From assembly GCA_001311565.1 (NCBI GenBank), contig BBBM01000012.1:1-64000 (forward strand): a stretch of DNA of 64,000 nucleotides, in the 5' to 3' direction. Of the stretch, positions 1-10,106 are shown one piece after another (position 1 is the stretch's first letter; each line of letters begins with the position of its first letter). The notes below the pieces were generated by a model, which searched no databases, was not told the DNA's origin, and worked only from the letters and a program-made list of their open reading frames with translations. Made by a program: the position numbers and the translations under genes. This DNA comes from Desulfothermus okinawensis JCM 13304 (lineage in GTDB: Bacteria; Desulfobacterota; Desulfovibrionia; Desulfovibrionales; Desulfothermaceae).

Positions 1-1
1 T

Positions 2-112
2 CGATTAGCTTCCAAGATGTTTGATATATTCAAAGTCAAGACCATGGAGAACATAATGTCTGAACAAGATATGAGAAAATACCTCCTGGGATCTTCTCCA
101 GAATACTTGTAG
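2..112 (+). CDS. C-terminal tail of an unidentified protein (partial)
   Basis: An open frame enters from the left edge and reads 36 residues to TAG at 110-112, ending KYLLGSSPEYL. The tail is mixed and charged, with a segment (MFDIFKVKTMENI) that resembles the last helix of STAS-type anti-sigma-factor antagonists. That resemblance is only an impression. No start codon or domain core is in the window, so the function cannot be assigned. It converges on the minus-strand PIN gene. Confidence 0.4.
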   Translation, partial: RLASKMFDIFKVKTMENIMSEQDMRKYLLGSSPEYL

Positions 113-166
113 GGTAAATTTCCTCACTTTTGATTTTATAATCTACTAACTTTAAAGCCTTTTTGC

Positions 167-501
167 CTATTCAACTGTCAAAGTCGGGAAATATAGGTCA
201 AAAACCTTGGCCCCCTTTACAGCTTTTTTTCTTCATTTGCTCTAGAAAAAGATCAACGGTCTTGACTGTAAGTCTTAGCAGCGGCATAACTTCCGCAAAG
301 CTCCTCAGATAATTCTTTGTTTCTTCTGAGGTTACTCCCCTTCGGGTTAGCACTGCTGTCAACTCTATTAAATTCTGTTGAGTAAGCACAGCAGATTGCT
401 CCTCCACCAACATGGCTAAATTGTCCCTTGCCTCTTCATGAAATGGATTGTCCTTGTTTAAAAAAATAAAATAGAACATTGGTATCAATACCGACCTTCA
501 T
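167..501 (-). CDS. VapC-like PIN-domain toxin, probably C-terminally truncated
   Basis: PIN-domain RNases are the toxins of vapBC modules. They use clustered acidic residues and Mg2+ to cut RNA. The start at 501 gives MKVGIDTNVLFYFLNKDNP, with the first catalytic Asp in IDTN. LIELTAVL supplies the second acidic position and KVFDLYF looks like the start of the usual C-terminal active-site segment. Reading through needs one surplus base removed from the A7 run at 460-466 and one from the T7 run at 224-230. After FDLYF the frame ends within eight codons at 167-169, giving about 110 residues against the usual 130-140. The last strand and helix are therefore missing. No long homopolymer explains this, so the toxin may be inactive. 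It overlaps the antitoxin gene by 17 bases. Confidence 0.65.
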
Positions 502-717
502 AAATCTCCTCTCGAGTGATGGAATTCTTGCCTAGTGAGAGTCTCGGCAGTTTTCGTATTTTTTTCAGCCGCGCTTTTTTTTGATTTTCTCTCCCAGGTA
601 TCTCTCTAAGGCTTCATCTAGCAGTTGTGTTAACGGCTTGTTTTCTTCTTTGCTGAGTCTGCGAAGGGTTTCCCATATTTCCTCTTTTACCCTTATTGAT
701 TTTACTATTGTGCTCAT
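485..717 (-). CDS. Ribbon-helix-helix type antitoxin (VapB-like)
   Basis: This is a small DNA-binding antitoxin. The N-terminus STIVKSIRVKEEIWETLRRL has the RHH pattern of a strand followed by two helices. The uncorrected frame stops after about 52 residues. Removing one base from the T8 run at 575-582 and one from the T7 run at 559-565 extends it to 76 residues, ending GKNSITREEIYEGRY. That tail resembles the toxin-binding region of CopG/VapB antitoxins, and the stop then falls inside the PIN gene, the usual overlap in these operons. It probably represses its own promoter through the palindrome at 740-751. Confidence 0.65.
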
Positions 718-739
718 AAGATCCTCCAGAAAATTTACA

Positions 740-751
740 TGTAAGCTTACA
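740..751. promoter_or_regulatory. 12-bp palindrome, likely toxin-antitoxin operator
   Basis: TGTAAGCTTACA is a perfect palindrome 22 bases upstream of the antitoxin start. RHH antitoxins bind such short inverted repeats for autoregulation. On the minus strand a weak -35-like TTGATT and an A/T-rich -10-like TAAAAT lie just upstream of it. Confidence 0.45.
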
Positions 752-1058
752 CAATTTTAAGCTCTTCCCCCAAAAAATCAAGGCCTGAGACCGCTATCTG
801 TGTATGTTATCTGTGTCTGTGGTTTGTGTATGTTAAAAGAGAAAATTCTTTTACAAAGAAAGATATGGAGACCTGCCCCTATCGAGCATTATTCGCCTGC
901 CCCTTTTTTTGTCCGTGATTAGTGATTAGTGAGAAGGGTAGAAGGGAGAAGGATGAAGGCTATCTTGAACGTTGAACTTTGAACCCTTCTATCTTCTACC
1001 TTACCCAATCAATAATTGGAGCTAAAGAAATAGGCAGATAATGGAATAAGCAGATTTC
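752..1058. other. Non-coding gap with short direct repeats
   Basis: No convincing ORF on either strand. It holds two copies of TGTGTATGTTA (about 799 and 826), a tandem GTGATTAGTGATTAGTGAG and a GAACGTTGAACTTTGAACC stretch. This kind of simple-repeat filler is often seen near degraded mobile or toxin-antitoxin loci. I see no terminator with a clear T-tract. Confidence 0.4.
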
Positions 1059-1515
1059 TTAAAATGGTGCCTCATCTATCCCGCTGGCTTCAGATGGAAA
1101 TGCAGGTCCCAAATCTTCCTCTTCTGAAAATGGGTCATTGGCTGTTGTTTCTTTAGATTGTTCAGTCTCCTGGACTACAGATTGTGACTCCAGGAAAACC
1201 ACCCTCTGTGCCCTAATTTCAGTAGTATACCTATCCTGTCCCTGGTTGTCTGTCCACTTTCTGGTTTGCAGGGAACCTTCTACCAACACAAGTCTTCCTT
1301 TACTTAAGTAATTTGCAACACTTTCTGCCTGCTTTGCCCATACAACGATTCTATGCCACTCTGTTTTTTTCCTGCCTATTTCCATCCTTGTCCACATAGG
1401 TCTCACTCGTAGCCAGGGGAAAATTGGCCACTGGGGTGCCAGATGTTGTGTATCTTAATTCTGGATCCTTTCCAAGTCTGCCAATAAGAATAACTTTATT
1501 GTAACTTCCTGCCAT
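1059..1515 (-). CDS. ssb: Single-stranded DNA-binding protein
   Basis: SSB coats single-stranded DNA in replication, recombination and repair. The repaired protein is 151 residues. It starts [20 protein letters not shown], the canonical OB-fold opening, and continues with [12 protein letters not shown] and GSLQTRKW. The acidic tail ends in DEAPF, where the family usually ends in DDIPF and binds partner proteins. One surplus base in the T7 run at 1364-1370 splits the gene in the raw sequence. The start at 1515 is fixed by a TAATG overlap with the preceding PilZ gene, so ssb is translationally coupled to a motility cluster, an unusual setting. Confidence 0.93.
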
Positions 1516-1914
1516 TAATCTTTCTCCTTTTTTTAAATTTTTTTATGAGTTCTTTCTGTATAGTTACACAGAGCTTATCCAGGGTATATTCTTGTTTTCT
1601 TGTTAGGTTCAAAAACTCACAACACACAATGTGCTCCTTATGTATTCTTTTGATCTGAGCACGTATGTCTTTTAATACAAAGTTTCTCCTGAATACTATA
1701 GACATGTAGATTATGTCATTTATACGGAAACTATCGGTGTATTCCTGTGCAAAAAAAGGCAACTCCATAGGTACTAATATCTTTTACATGGAACAATTTT
1801 TTTCCCTCTATCTTCCAATGTTACTATTATATTTAAATCTTTGTGATAGACCCTATAACATCTCCTTTTACCAATTTCCCCTTTAAAAATTAAGGTTAGA
1901 TTTTCTAGTTCCAT
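1515..1914 (-). CDS. PilZ-like (c-di-GMP responsive) protein
   Basis: The repaired protein is 131 residues and begins [20 protein letters not shown]. The segment [13 protein letters not shown] matches the D/NxSxxG core of PilZ domains, and an arginine-containing stretch precedes it. The canonical RxxxR is weak, so c-di-GMP binding is uncertain. Four surplus bases must be removed: T7 at 1528-1534, T7 at 1538-1544, A7 at 1751-1757 and T7 at 1797-1803. After that both ends coincide with TAATG overlaps, with motB upstream and ssb downstream. By position it may modulate the motor like YcgR, but that is inference from neighbourhood. Confidence 0.7.
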
Positions 1915-2664
1915 TATTGTACTTCTCTCTCCAATACGATTTCAACCCTTCTGTTCTTTTGTCTATTTTCAGGAGATATATTGGGAACAATGGGTCTTGT
2001 ATCAGCAAGGCCAGTTGCAGTCATACGATCAGGATCTATACCCAGGGCCAGAAAGTATCTAAGTACATTTAATGCCCTGAGGGCTGAAATTTCCCAGTTA
2101 TCCTTAAAACGGGAATTTTTTTGGCACGGGGGTATCATCTGTATGTCCAATAATATTTATTCTTTCATTGGGATGCATTATTAAGAAATCTCTGATTTTT
2201 TTTAGAATTTCCTTTCCCCTGGGTGAAAGTGTTACCTTTCCAGGTGGAAAAAGTACGTCTCCGCCTATGGCTATTATTATTTTTCCTTTATCAAATTTAG
2301 CGCCAACTACTCCTTCTATTCCCTTCCTGGTATAATAGTAGTTAAAATCAGAGAATATCTGCCTTTGTTGCTTTATGATCTCATGTTTTAGTTTGGCCTC
2401 CTGCAAAAGCACCCCTTCTTCTTCACTGAGATTTACCTTTACGCTTGCTATCTTTGCGTTACCTCCTCCAATAAGAGCCTTTTTTTACTGACATCAAATA
2501 GGTATTAAATATTTTTTTTATCAACAGAGGAAAATGAATACATGAGAATAAAAAAAAGTTAATAATAACATAGACATATCAGCAAATGTCTGGAGCCATG
2601 TCCCCTGGGATTCTTCATTTGATAATTGGTCAATCTCTGTGTGGAGTTTGTTTTTATCTTTCAT
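1914..2664 (-). CDS. motB: Flagellar motor stator protein MotB
   Basis: MotB anchors the stator to peptidoglycan and carries the proton (or sodium) binding Asp. Residues 1-30 are cytoplasmic. The single membrane helix contains FADMSMLLLTFFILMYSF, with the essential Asp. A linker is followed by an OmpA-like domain with IIGHTDDTPV. The repaired length is 248 residues, typical for a short MotB. Surplus bases lie in runs at 2116-2122, 2480-2486, 2512-2519 and 2550-2557. The start at 2664 lies inside the last codons of motA (TATGAAAGATAA), the normal motA/motB overlap. Confidence 0.92.
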
Positions 2665-3413
2665 ATTTGCGTTCCTTTGGTGGTACAAAGGAAGACAATT
2701 TTTCGTATACAAACCTTGGGTTGTTATTTTGCAAAATACACTTTGCACCTTCAAATATTATTTGTAGGTGAAGGACCTCTTGTGTTGTCCTGCTCTTCAA
2801 TTTGCCAGCAACGGGTAAAAAGACCAGGTTTGATAAAACTGAACCGTAGAATGTAGTTAAAATAGCCACTGCCATTGCAGGACCTATGGCATCAGGGTTT
2901 TTTTAAAGAAGCCAGCATCTGGACAAGTCCAATTAAGGTCCCCACCATTCCAAAGGCCGGTGCATAGTTTGCCATTGTTCTAAAGACCTCTTGTATAAGA
3001 AAATGTCTTTGTTTTAAAGAGGTTATTTCAATGTATAAGGTCTCTTCAATTAGTTCTGTATCTGCATTGTCTGCAATAAGTTGACACGTCTTTTTTTAAG
3101 ATGTTGTTATCTGTTTCTATATTTTCTAAGGCAAGCAGCCCTTCCCTTCTGGAAATATCTGCTATTCTAACCATCAAGTTTACTACCTCATTGGCACTCA
3201 ATTTTTTTTGTTACAAATATCTTTAGTGCAGCTTTGATGGAGTTATATATCTCTGGCACAGGGAAAGTTATACAGGTGGCTGAAAAGGTGCCTCCCAAAA
3301 CTATCATCAGGCCAGGTATGTTGAGAAATACATCGTATTGGCCACCTAAAATAATGGCACCGATGAGCAAGGAAAATCCGATTATGAGTCCAAAAAAAGG
3401 TTGCAATGTCCAT
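2654..3413 (-). CDS. motA: Flagellar motor stator protein MotA
   Basis: MotA forms the ion channel of the flagellar stator with MotB. The start MDIATFFGLIIGF appears only after one base is removed from the A7 run at 3392-3398. Three more surplus bases (2898-2904, 3091-3097, 3202-3209) restore a 251-residue protein. Visible features are the N-terminal helices (LLIGAIILGG, IPGLMIVLGGTFSA), a charged cytoplasmic domain, and two C-terminal helices beginning PAFGMVGTLIGLVQML, the conserved Pro-containing MotA signature. It heads the motA-motB-pilZ-ssb unit and is divergent from purine nucleoside phosphorylase across a 63-base gap. Confidence 0.93.
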
Positions 3414-3476
3414 GGGTTTATAGCTATTAGGAAGAACGAATATATTTTTTTTATTTGTATAATGAGGAGAGTGGAC

Positions 3477-4327
3477 ATGTCAAAGGAAATATTAAAAAAA
3501 ATAAAACAGGCCAGGGATTCAATAGAAGATATACTCAAAAAAAACGAAAATTATGACGTACACAAGGCACCATTTTCTATAGGGATAGTGCTAGGTACTG
3601 GCTTAGGGGACATTGCAGATGAATTGGATGGAAAGATAGAAATTCTATACAAAGATATTCCCAATTTTCCTGTGTCCACTGTGGACACCCACAGGGGAAA
3701 GATGATTTTTGGAAATATTTCAAATAAAAATATAGTTGTGTTGCAGGGAAGGGTCCATTTATATGAGGGATACAGTGCACAGGATGTATGTTTTGGAGTG
3801 AGACTCCTTGGGCTCCTTGGAGTCAAGACCATTATTTTGACCAATGCTGCAGGTGCCATAAATCCTCATTTTAAGGAAGGGAATATAATGGTTATTTGTG
3901 ACCATATAAATTTTCAGGGTACAAATCCCCTGGTGGGGCCTAATATTGATGAGTTAGGCGAAAGATTCCCTGATATGTCCTGTGTATATGACAGGGAATT
4001 AGTGGAATTGTCCCTGGACGTGGGTACTGAGCTTGGAATGAGGCTGGAGAGGGGTGTATATGTATCAGTCTTAGGTCCAAGTTTAGAGACTCCTGCTGAG
4101 ACCAGGCCCTTAAGAGACTAGGTGGTGATGCTGTTGGAATGTCCACTGTAATGGAGGCTATAGCTGCTAGACATATGGGGCTAAAGGTGTTAGGTCTTTC
4201 TTGTTTGACCAATAAAAATTTACCAGATTGTATGAAAGAGACTTCCTTTGAATATGTTGTAAAACAGGCAAGTAAGGCTTCAGAAAATTTGAAGAGTCTT
4301 TTGATTGAGATGGTTAAAAGAATATAA
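3477..4327 (+). CDS. Purine nucleoside phosphorylase I
   Basis: It cleaves inosine/guanosine with phosphate to base plus ribose-1-phosphate in purine salvage. Trimeric PNP signatures are visible: IGIVLGTGLGDIAD (phosphate loop), HRGKMIFG, GRVHLYEGYS, TNAAGAINPHF, and the C-terminal DAVGMSTVMEA with the loop TRALKRLGGD. The last appears only if one base is restored near 4107, turning GGCCC into GGGCCC. The start at 3477 has a GAGG Shine-Dalgarno and gives 283 residues, the family size. A longer frame to 3234 exists but would overlap motA. Confidence 0.9.
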
Positions 4328-4354
4328 GAATCCAATAGAGATAGGAGATGTAAT

Positions 4355-7167
4355 ATGAAGGACTATAAGGATACCTTAAATCTGCCCAGGACAAAGTTTC
4401 CAATGAAGCTAATTTGCCCAAAAATGAACCTAAGATGTTAGAATTTTGGAATGAAATCAATGCATATGAAAAAATGGTTCAAAGTAGTGATAAAGATAAA
4501 ACTTTTATTCTCCATGATGGTCCCCCCTATGCCAATGGGAATATCCATCTAGGAACTGCAATGAATAAGATTTTAAAGGATATTATTGTTAAGTACCACA
4601 ATTTAAAGGGTGAAAAGGCTGAGTTTGTCCCTGGATGGGACTGTCATGGATTGCCAATAGAGCTAAAGGTTGAGCAAGAATTAAAAATTTCCAAAAAAAG
4701 AAGTACCTGTTATTGAGATAAGGGATAGATGCCGTCAATACGCAAATAAGTATCTAAACATCCAGAGGGAAGAGTTTAAGCGTTTAGGTGTTTTTGGCCG
4801 GTGGGAGAACCCATACATAACAATGGACCCTAGGTACGAAGCCCAAACTGCAATGGAACTTTGCAATTTTATGAAAAATGGTGGTGTTGTAAGGAGTAAA
4901 AAGCCAATTTACTGGTGCCCATCTTGTGAAACAGCACTTGCTGAGGCAGAAGTTGAATACTATGACATCAAGTCTCCTTCGATTTATGTGAGGTTCCCCT
5001 TAAAGGATCCAAAGTTACAGAAAATTATTCCAGAAATAGATGGTCCTGCTTATATTGTAATCTGGACCACAACACCCTGGACCTTGCCATCCAATATGGC
5101 AGTAGCAGTCCATCCTGATTATGAATATGCTGTGGCAGAAGTAGGTGGGGAGTTTTACATAATTGCAGATAGGCTCCTTGGTGTGTGTGTGGAGATTTTT
5201 AATTGGGAAAATATAAGAAAAGTAAAAAAAGGTAAAGGGCTCAGAGCTTGAAGGACTTAGGGCCACTCATCCTTTTTATAATAGGGAATCCATAGTGGTT
5301 TTAGCAGAGTATGTGACCCTTGATACTGGTACTGGTTGCGTCCATACGGCACCAGGTCATGGGCGAGAAGACTATGAAACTGGCTTAAAATATAATCTGG
5401 AGATCCTCTCCCCAATAGATGATTCAGGGAGATTTTTAGATGAAGTAGAGTTTTTTTAAAGGGCTTACAGTCTTTGAGGCCAATCCAAAGGTTATTGAGA
5501 AATTAGAAGAGGTTAAAAATTTGCTTCATCATGGTTCAATAGAACATTCTTATCCCCATTGCTGGAGGTGTAGAAAGCCCGTTATTTTCAGGGCAACTTT
5601 GCAGTGGTTTATTTCAATGGAGAAAAATGACCTGCGAAAAAAAATCTTTGGATATAATTGAGAGAGATGTTAAGTGGATTCCTTCATGGGGAATGCAAAG
5701 GATATATAACATGGTAGCTACCAGACCTGATTGGTGCATCTCCAGACAGAGGTCATGGGGTGTTCCAATTATTGCTCTTATCTGTAAAAAAATGTGGTGA
5801 GGCCTATTTTGATCCAAAATGGGTAGAGGATATTGTTAAGAAATTTGAAACCCATGAAAGGGGGGCTGATTACTGGTTTGAGGCGTCTTTATCGGAAATA
5901 GTGCCGCAGGGTCTCAGATGTGAGAGATGTGGAAGTGGGGAGTTCAGGAAAGAGACCGATATCTTGGATGTGTGGTTTGATTCAGGTACAAGCTTTGCCG
6001 CTGTGTTAGAGAAAAGAAAAGAGCTTGGTTTTCCAGCAGATCTCTATTTAGAGGGTTCAGATCAACATAGGGGTTGGTTTCACAGTTCTCTTTTAGCTTC
6101 TGTGGGTACAAGGGGTGTTGCTCCATATAGGGCAGTTCTTACCCACGGTTATGTGGTGGACGGAGAAGGTCGTAAGATGTCAAAGTCCCTTGGGAATGTA
6201 ATAAGACCCCAGGAGATAATAGAAAAATATGGGGCAGAGATTTTAAGGATGTGGACATCTTATGAAGACTATAGGGATGATATCCGCATATCAGATAAGA
6301 TAATAGCACAACTTGTGGATTCATATAGAAAAATAAGGAATACATGCAGATTTATCCTGGGCAATCTTTCGGATTTTGATCCAAAAAAAAGACCTGGTGG
6401 AATTTGACAGGATGCTTCCCTTTGACAGGTATGGGTTATCCCTTATTTTAGATAGACACAAAAATATTCTAAGGGCATACGATAACTATGAGTTTCATAA
6501 GGTATATTATGCTCTCCATAACATGTGTGTTGTGGATTTGAGTTCCTTTTATTTAGATGTGATAAAAGAAAGGCTATATGTATCTCATCCAAAATCCATT
6601 GAAAGGCTATCAGCCCAAACTGTTCTATATTATCTTTTAAAGATATTAATTTTAGACATGGCTCCAATACTTAGTTTTACAGCAGAGGAAATATATCAAA
6701 AGTTGCCTGATAGCTTTGATGTAGATGCAAAAACAGTTTTTGAGCTAAAATTTGATGACCTGGATTTTAAAATAGATGCAACAGAGAGAGAACTTTGGGA
6801 TATTGTAAAGAAGATAAAGGGAGAAGTAACAAAGGCAATAGAGCCCAAGCGTAAGCAAGGGGTAGTTGGCCATTCTCTTGATTGTGACATTACCCTACAC
6901 CTTTCTGATGACCTGTTTAATCTTATTTCTCCAATAAAGAAATATTTAAGAGAGGTTTTTATTGTATCCAGTGTGGAGATAAAAAGGGCATCAGCTAATA
7001 CAGATGAACTATTTAAGAGTGAAGATGTGGACGGGTTATATATTGGGGTAGAGAAATCAAATGGGATCAAATGTCCACGTTGTTGGGTATACTTCACTCC
7101 TGGGTCAGAGGAAGAAGAAAATAAAGGTGTGTGTCCAAGGTGTATTGAGGTTCTAAAAAGACTATGA
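4355..7167 (+). CDS. ileS: Isoleucyl-tRNA synthetase
   Basis: Charges tRNA-Ile. The repaired protein is 935 residues. HIGH is seen as [11 protein letters not shown], followed by [10 protein letters not shown], the editing (CP1) domain with [19 protein letters not shown], and a C-terminal zinc finger CPRCW...CPRC. Six surplus bases fall in A/T runs near 4690, 5226, 5453, 5637, 5789 and 6383. One base is missing near 4408 (AAGCT for AAGGCT). With these seven changes the length is an exact codon multiple, which argues for sequence error rather than decay. It is followed without a gap by lspA (ATGATG overlap), the classic ileS-lspA pair. Confidence 0.95.
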
Positions 7168-7672
7168 TGTTTTCTGGAAAAAAAAGGAATTTCTTATTCA
7201 TTTGTTGTTGCATTTTTAGTTGTAGTAGTGGACCAGGTGACCAAATTTTTAGTCAAGACAAACATGCCCTTGTATTCACAAAAGGTTATTATTCCGAAGT
7301 TGTTAAACCTGGTCCACATAAAAAAATAAGGGAATTGCCTTTGGAATTTTTAATGGGGCTGGGGGGATTGATCCTTATATTTTAACTTCAGTAACCGTTA
7401 TAGCCATTTTTTTTTATTGTTTATCTCATCTTTACCGAAGGTAAAAAAAAGTCTGATTACTTCTATTTCCCTTGGACTTATTTTAGGGGGTGCAATTGGC
7501 AATTTAATAGATAGAATACTTTTTAAACAGGTTACTGATTTTATTGACTTGTATATGGGGAAATATCATTGGCCTGCCTTTAATATTTCAGATTCTGCTA
7601 TCTCAATAGGTGGACTTTTGATTTTATTTTCTATTTTTAAAGGAAAAAAAAGATGCATCCAGTTCTGATTAA
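7164..7672 (+). CDS. lspA: Lipoprotein signal peptidase (signal peptidase II)
   Basis: An inner-membrane aspartyl protease that removes the signal peptide of diacylglyceryl-modified prolipoproteins. The repaired protein is 167 residues with four membrane segments. Conserved motifs are VVDQVTK, NKGIAFGIF, GGAIGNLIDR and the catalytic FNISDSAI. Five surplus bases (near 7180, 7322, 7408, 7443, 7645) interrupt it. It overlaps the stop of ileS and the start of lgt. Grouping lspA with lgt puts two consecutive lipoprotein-maturation steps in one unit. Confidence 0.9.
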
Positions 7673-8412
7673 AATCGGTCCAATTACAATTTATACATAT
7701 GGGTTTTTTATTGCCTCTGCCTTTTTGCTCGCTTTGGGTTATGTATCCAGGGAAGCAAGAAAACAGTATTTAGATACAAAAATGGTATCTGATGTGGGAT
7801 TTTACATTATTATATCTGGAATATTAGGTGCAAGGGTCCTTTATGTTTTAATGAATTTAAAATATTTTTTTAAACCACCCTCTGGAAGCATTAATGGTGT
7901 GGAAAGGGGGGCTGGTTTTTTCTGGAGGGGCAATTTTAGGTGTGTTCACAGCAGTATTATATCTAAAAAGCAAAAAAACAGGATATATGGCAGTGGGCTG
8001 ATTTGTTTGCACCAGGAATAGCCCTTGGACAATTTGTTGGTAGGTTTGGATGCCTCATGGCTGGGTGTTGTTATGGTCGTTACTGTACCTTGCCCTGGGC
8101 AATCACATTTAAAAACCCAGACTCTTTGGCACCAATTAATATCCCCCTTCATCCCACCCAGTTGTATCACTCAATGGCTGGACTTGTGACATTTTTTTAT
8201 TTTATGTTTTGTAAAAAAACAGAGTAAGGGGCAGAGGCTTGTTGTTTGGATTTTTTTTGATTCTGTATGGGGTATTTAGATTCTCTATAGAGTTTTTTAG
8301 GGGAGATTTTAGACCTATGCTTTCAATATTTTCCTATACCCAATGGGGGGCATTGCTCTTGGCAATAATGGGGGCTTTAATTGTCTCTTTTAGGTGGAAA
8401 AAGGAGAACTGA
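7653..8412 (+). CDS. lgt: Prolipoprotein diacylglyceryl transferase
   Basis: Transfers diacylglycerol from phosphatidylglycerol to the lipobox cysteine, the first step of lipoprotein maturation. The repaired length is 251 residues with about seven membrane helices. Visible motifs are TYGFFIA, the signature GRFGCLMAGCCYG, HPTQLY and FSIEFFRGD. Surplus bases lie near 7866, 7973, 8213 and 8252. A T6 run at 7704-7709 (GGG TTT TTT ATT) is read correctly, showing that not every six-base run is inflated. Its start lies inside lspA. Confidence 0.92.
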
Positions 8413-8415
8413 TAG

Positions 8416-8651
8416 ATGATAGTTAGCCAAAAGGTCCTTTTAAATATTCTCATATGGTTTGTAATTTTAATTATACCAATCTTGCCCAATTTGTGGTCAA
8501 TATGGCATATATTTAAAAATGATTTTAAGACATCCCAGGATAAGATGACCTGGGTCTTAATTGCTACCTTTATCCCTGTGATAGGCGGAATCCTTTATAT
8601 TTTTTTGGGGACGAAAAAAAGGTGATTTCGTCTTCTATATCGCAGAATTGA
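8416..8651 (+). CDS. Small PLDc_N-like membrane protein
   Basis: The uncorrected frame is 69 residues (8416-8625). Removing one base from each of two runs (T7 near 8600, A7 near 8614) gives 77 residues that run to just before the cpoB Shine-Dalgarno. Two hydrophobic helices are present, with WSIWHIFKND and DKMTWVLIATFIPVIGGILY. They match the short phospholipase-D N-terminal (PLDc_N) domain that also occurs alone as a tiny membrane protein. No catalytic HKD motif is present and no specific function can be assigned. Confidence 0.6.
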
Positions 8652-8659
8652 GGGGAAAT

Positions 8660-9541
8660 ATGAAACGGATTGCGGCTGTTTTATTATTATCTTTCTTTGC
8701 CTCTTGTGCCTCTCAAAAGGATGTTGATCTTTTGAAATGCAGATAGGCCAGCTAAAACAACAACAAGAAGTTCAAAAAAAAATATTATAACCTTCAAATC
8801 GAGAAATTAAAAAAAAGATTTTCAAGAAAAACTTTCTACCAGTAACTTTTCAGTCAGGTCTTCACAAGCAGATATAGTCTCAAGGATAGAATCTTTGAAG
8901 ATAAAAGTAGCTGAGCTTCAGGGGGATCTTGATCTATGTCAAAAAGAAGTTGGAGAAAACAAGGAGAGCTATTCACACTTGAAAGAAGACATAAGCTCTA
9001 TGGATAAGGAAATCCAGGATATAAAAGGGGATGTGGCAAAACTCAAGTCCTTTTTTTGGATTGTCAAAAAAAAATACCCAGGAAAAAAAGAAACAAAGGG
9101 GACAAAGACAAAGCCAGTTGAGAGGAAAAATAAACAAGTAGAGGGATCAAAACAAAAAAAATATGAGCTTTCACCAAAACTGCTCTATAACCAGGGTCTG
9201 AAAAATTACAGAGAGAAAAATTACTATGCTGCTGCCCATTTGTTTTCACTTTTTATAGAAAAATTTCCTAAAAATAGCCTGATTCCCAATGCATATTTTT
9301 GGAAAGGAGAATCTTATTTTAAACTGGGACAGTATCCAAAGGCAATTTTGAGTTATCAAGTAGTATTAGATAAATACAAAACATCCAATAAGTACCCCTC
9401 TGCTATGTTAAAAGAGGGAATTGCCTTTTTCAGACTTGGAAAGAAAAAGGCTGGAGAGATTTTACTAAGAGATGTGATTAAAAATTTTCCAACTACTCGC
9501 CAGCCAAAGTGGCGAAAAAGTTTCTCAAAAATTCCAAGTAA
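8660..9541 (+). CDS. CpoB/YbgF-like TPR lipoprotein
   Basis: The N-terminus MKRIAAVLLLSFFASC is a lipoprotein signal with the cysteine in a lipobox. It is followed by a long coiled coil (KLKKDFQEKL to KEIQDIKGDVAKL), a lysine-rich linker and C-terminal TPRs (LLYNQGLKNYREKNYYAA, NAYFWKGESYFKLGQYPKA). This is the layout of YbgF/CpoB, which coordinates outer-membrane constriction with the Tol-Pal system. No tol or pal genes are visible nearby. The repaired length is 292 residues. Seven frame lesions occur, two of them missing bases (near 8737 and 9500). The true end AKVAKKFLKNSK appears only after the last correction. Confidence 0.78.
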
Positions 9542-9555
9542 TCTTGGTATGTTCT

Positions 9556-10085
9556 ATGGATGATAGAAGAAAATATTTGAGGGTCAAGACCAGGGTAAGT
9601 GTCTTGCTAAAAAAAAATTGACCACGAAGATTTATATCCCACCTTTAGAGTAAATACAGACCTATCATTGGAATCCAACTTTAATTATAAGGAACTAGGG
9701 CTCCCAGAGGGGTTAAACCTGTTTTTCAAATACATCGACGGAAAACTTGATCTTATCTTAAGCTTACTTGGCATAGACATGTTGGATAAAGAGTTTGACT
9801 TTAAGACAACTGGTGTTGAATTAAGTGAAGGAGCTGTTAAGTGCGTACGTGATTTTGAAGGGTTAAATGATGGAGACCTAGTTGAGGTGGTAATTTACCT
9901 TTCTCATATACCTTTAGTTTTGGTGTCTGCCATGGGGAGGGTGGCTCGGCTTGATAGGGAAAATGACAGGGAGTATTTTATTATTTTTTTTGAAAAGATT
10001 AGGGATAAAGACAGAGAGCTTATAGTGAGATTTGTTTTTCAAGAGCAAAGGGAAAAAAATAAGGGCGGGAAAAGAAGACAATTAA
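9556..10085 (+). CDS. PilZ-domain-like protein
   Basis: It starts MDDRRKYLRVKTRVSVLLKK. The RRKYLRVKTR stretch is the RxxxR-type N-terminal motif of PilZ domains, expected to bind c-di-GMP. The rest (NTDLSLESNF, LGLPEGLNLFF, TTGVELSEG, LVEVVIYL) fits a PilZ barrel with helical insertions. The repaired length is 175 residues after removing one base each near 9609 and 10055. It lies between cpoB and a DUF3334 gene, in a stretch rich in signalling genes. Its output is unknown. Confidence 0.68.
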
Positions 10086-10106
10086 TGAAAAATAGGAGGG
10101 GATTAT

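Noticed and set aside
3234-3476. An N-terminal extension of the purine nucleoside phosphorylase frame
   Set aside because: It is antisense to the motA N-terminus, has no family similarity, and the ATG at 3477 has a proper Shine-Dalgarno and gives the normal family length.
4355-7167. ileS and many other genes as pseudogenes
   Set aside because: Lesions are single-base and run-associated, spread evenly over essential genes, and their removal gives exact codon multiples. Real decay would also show substitutions and larger deletions.
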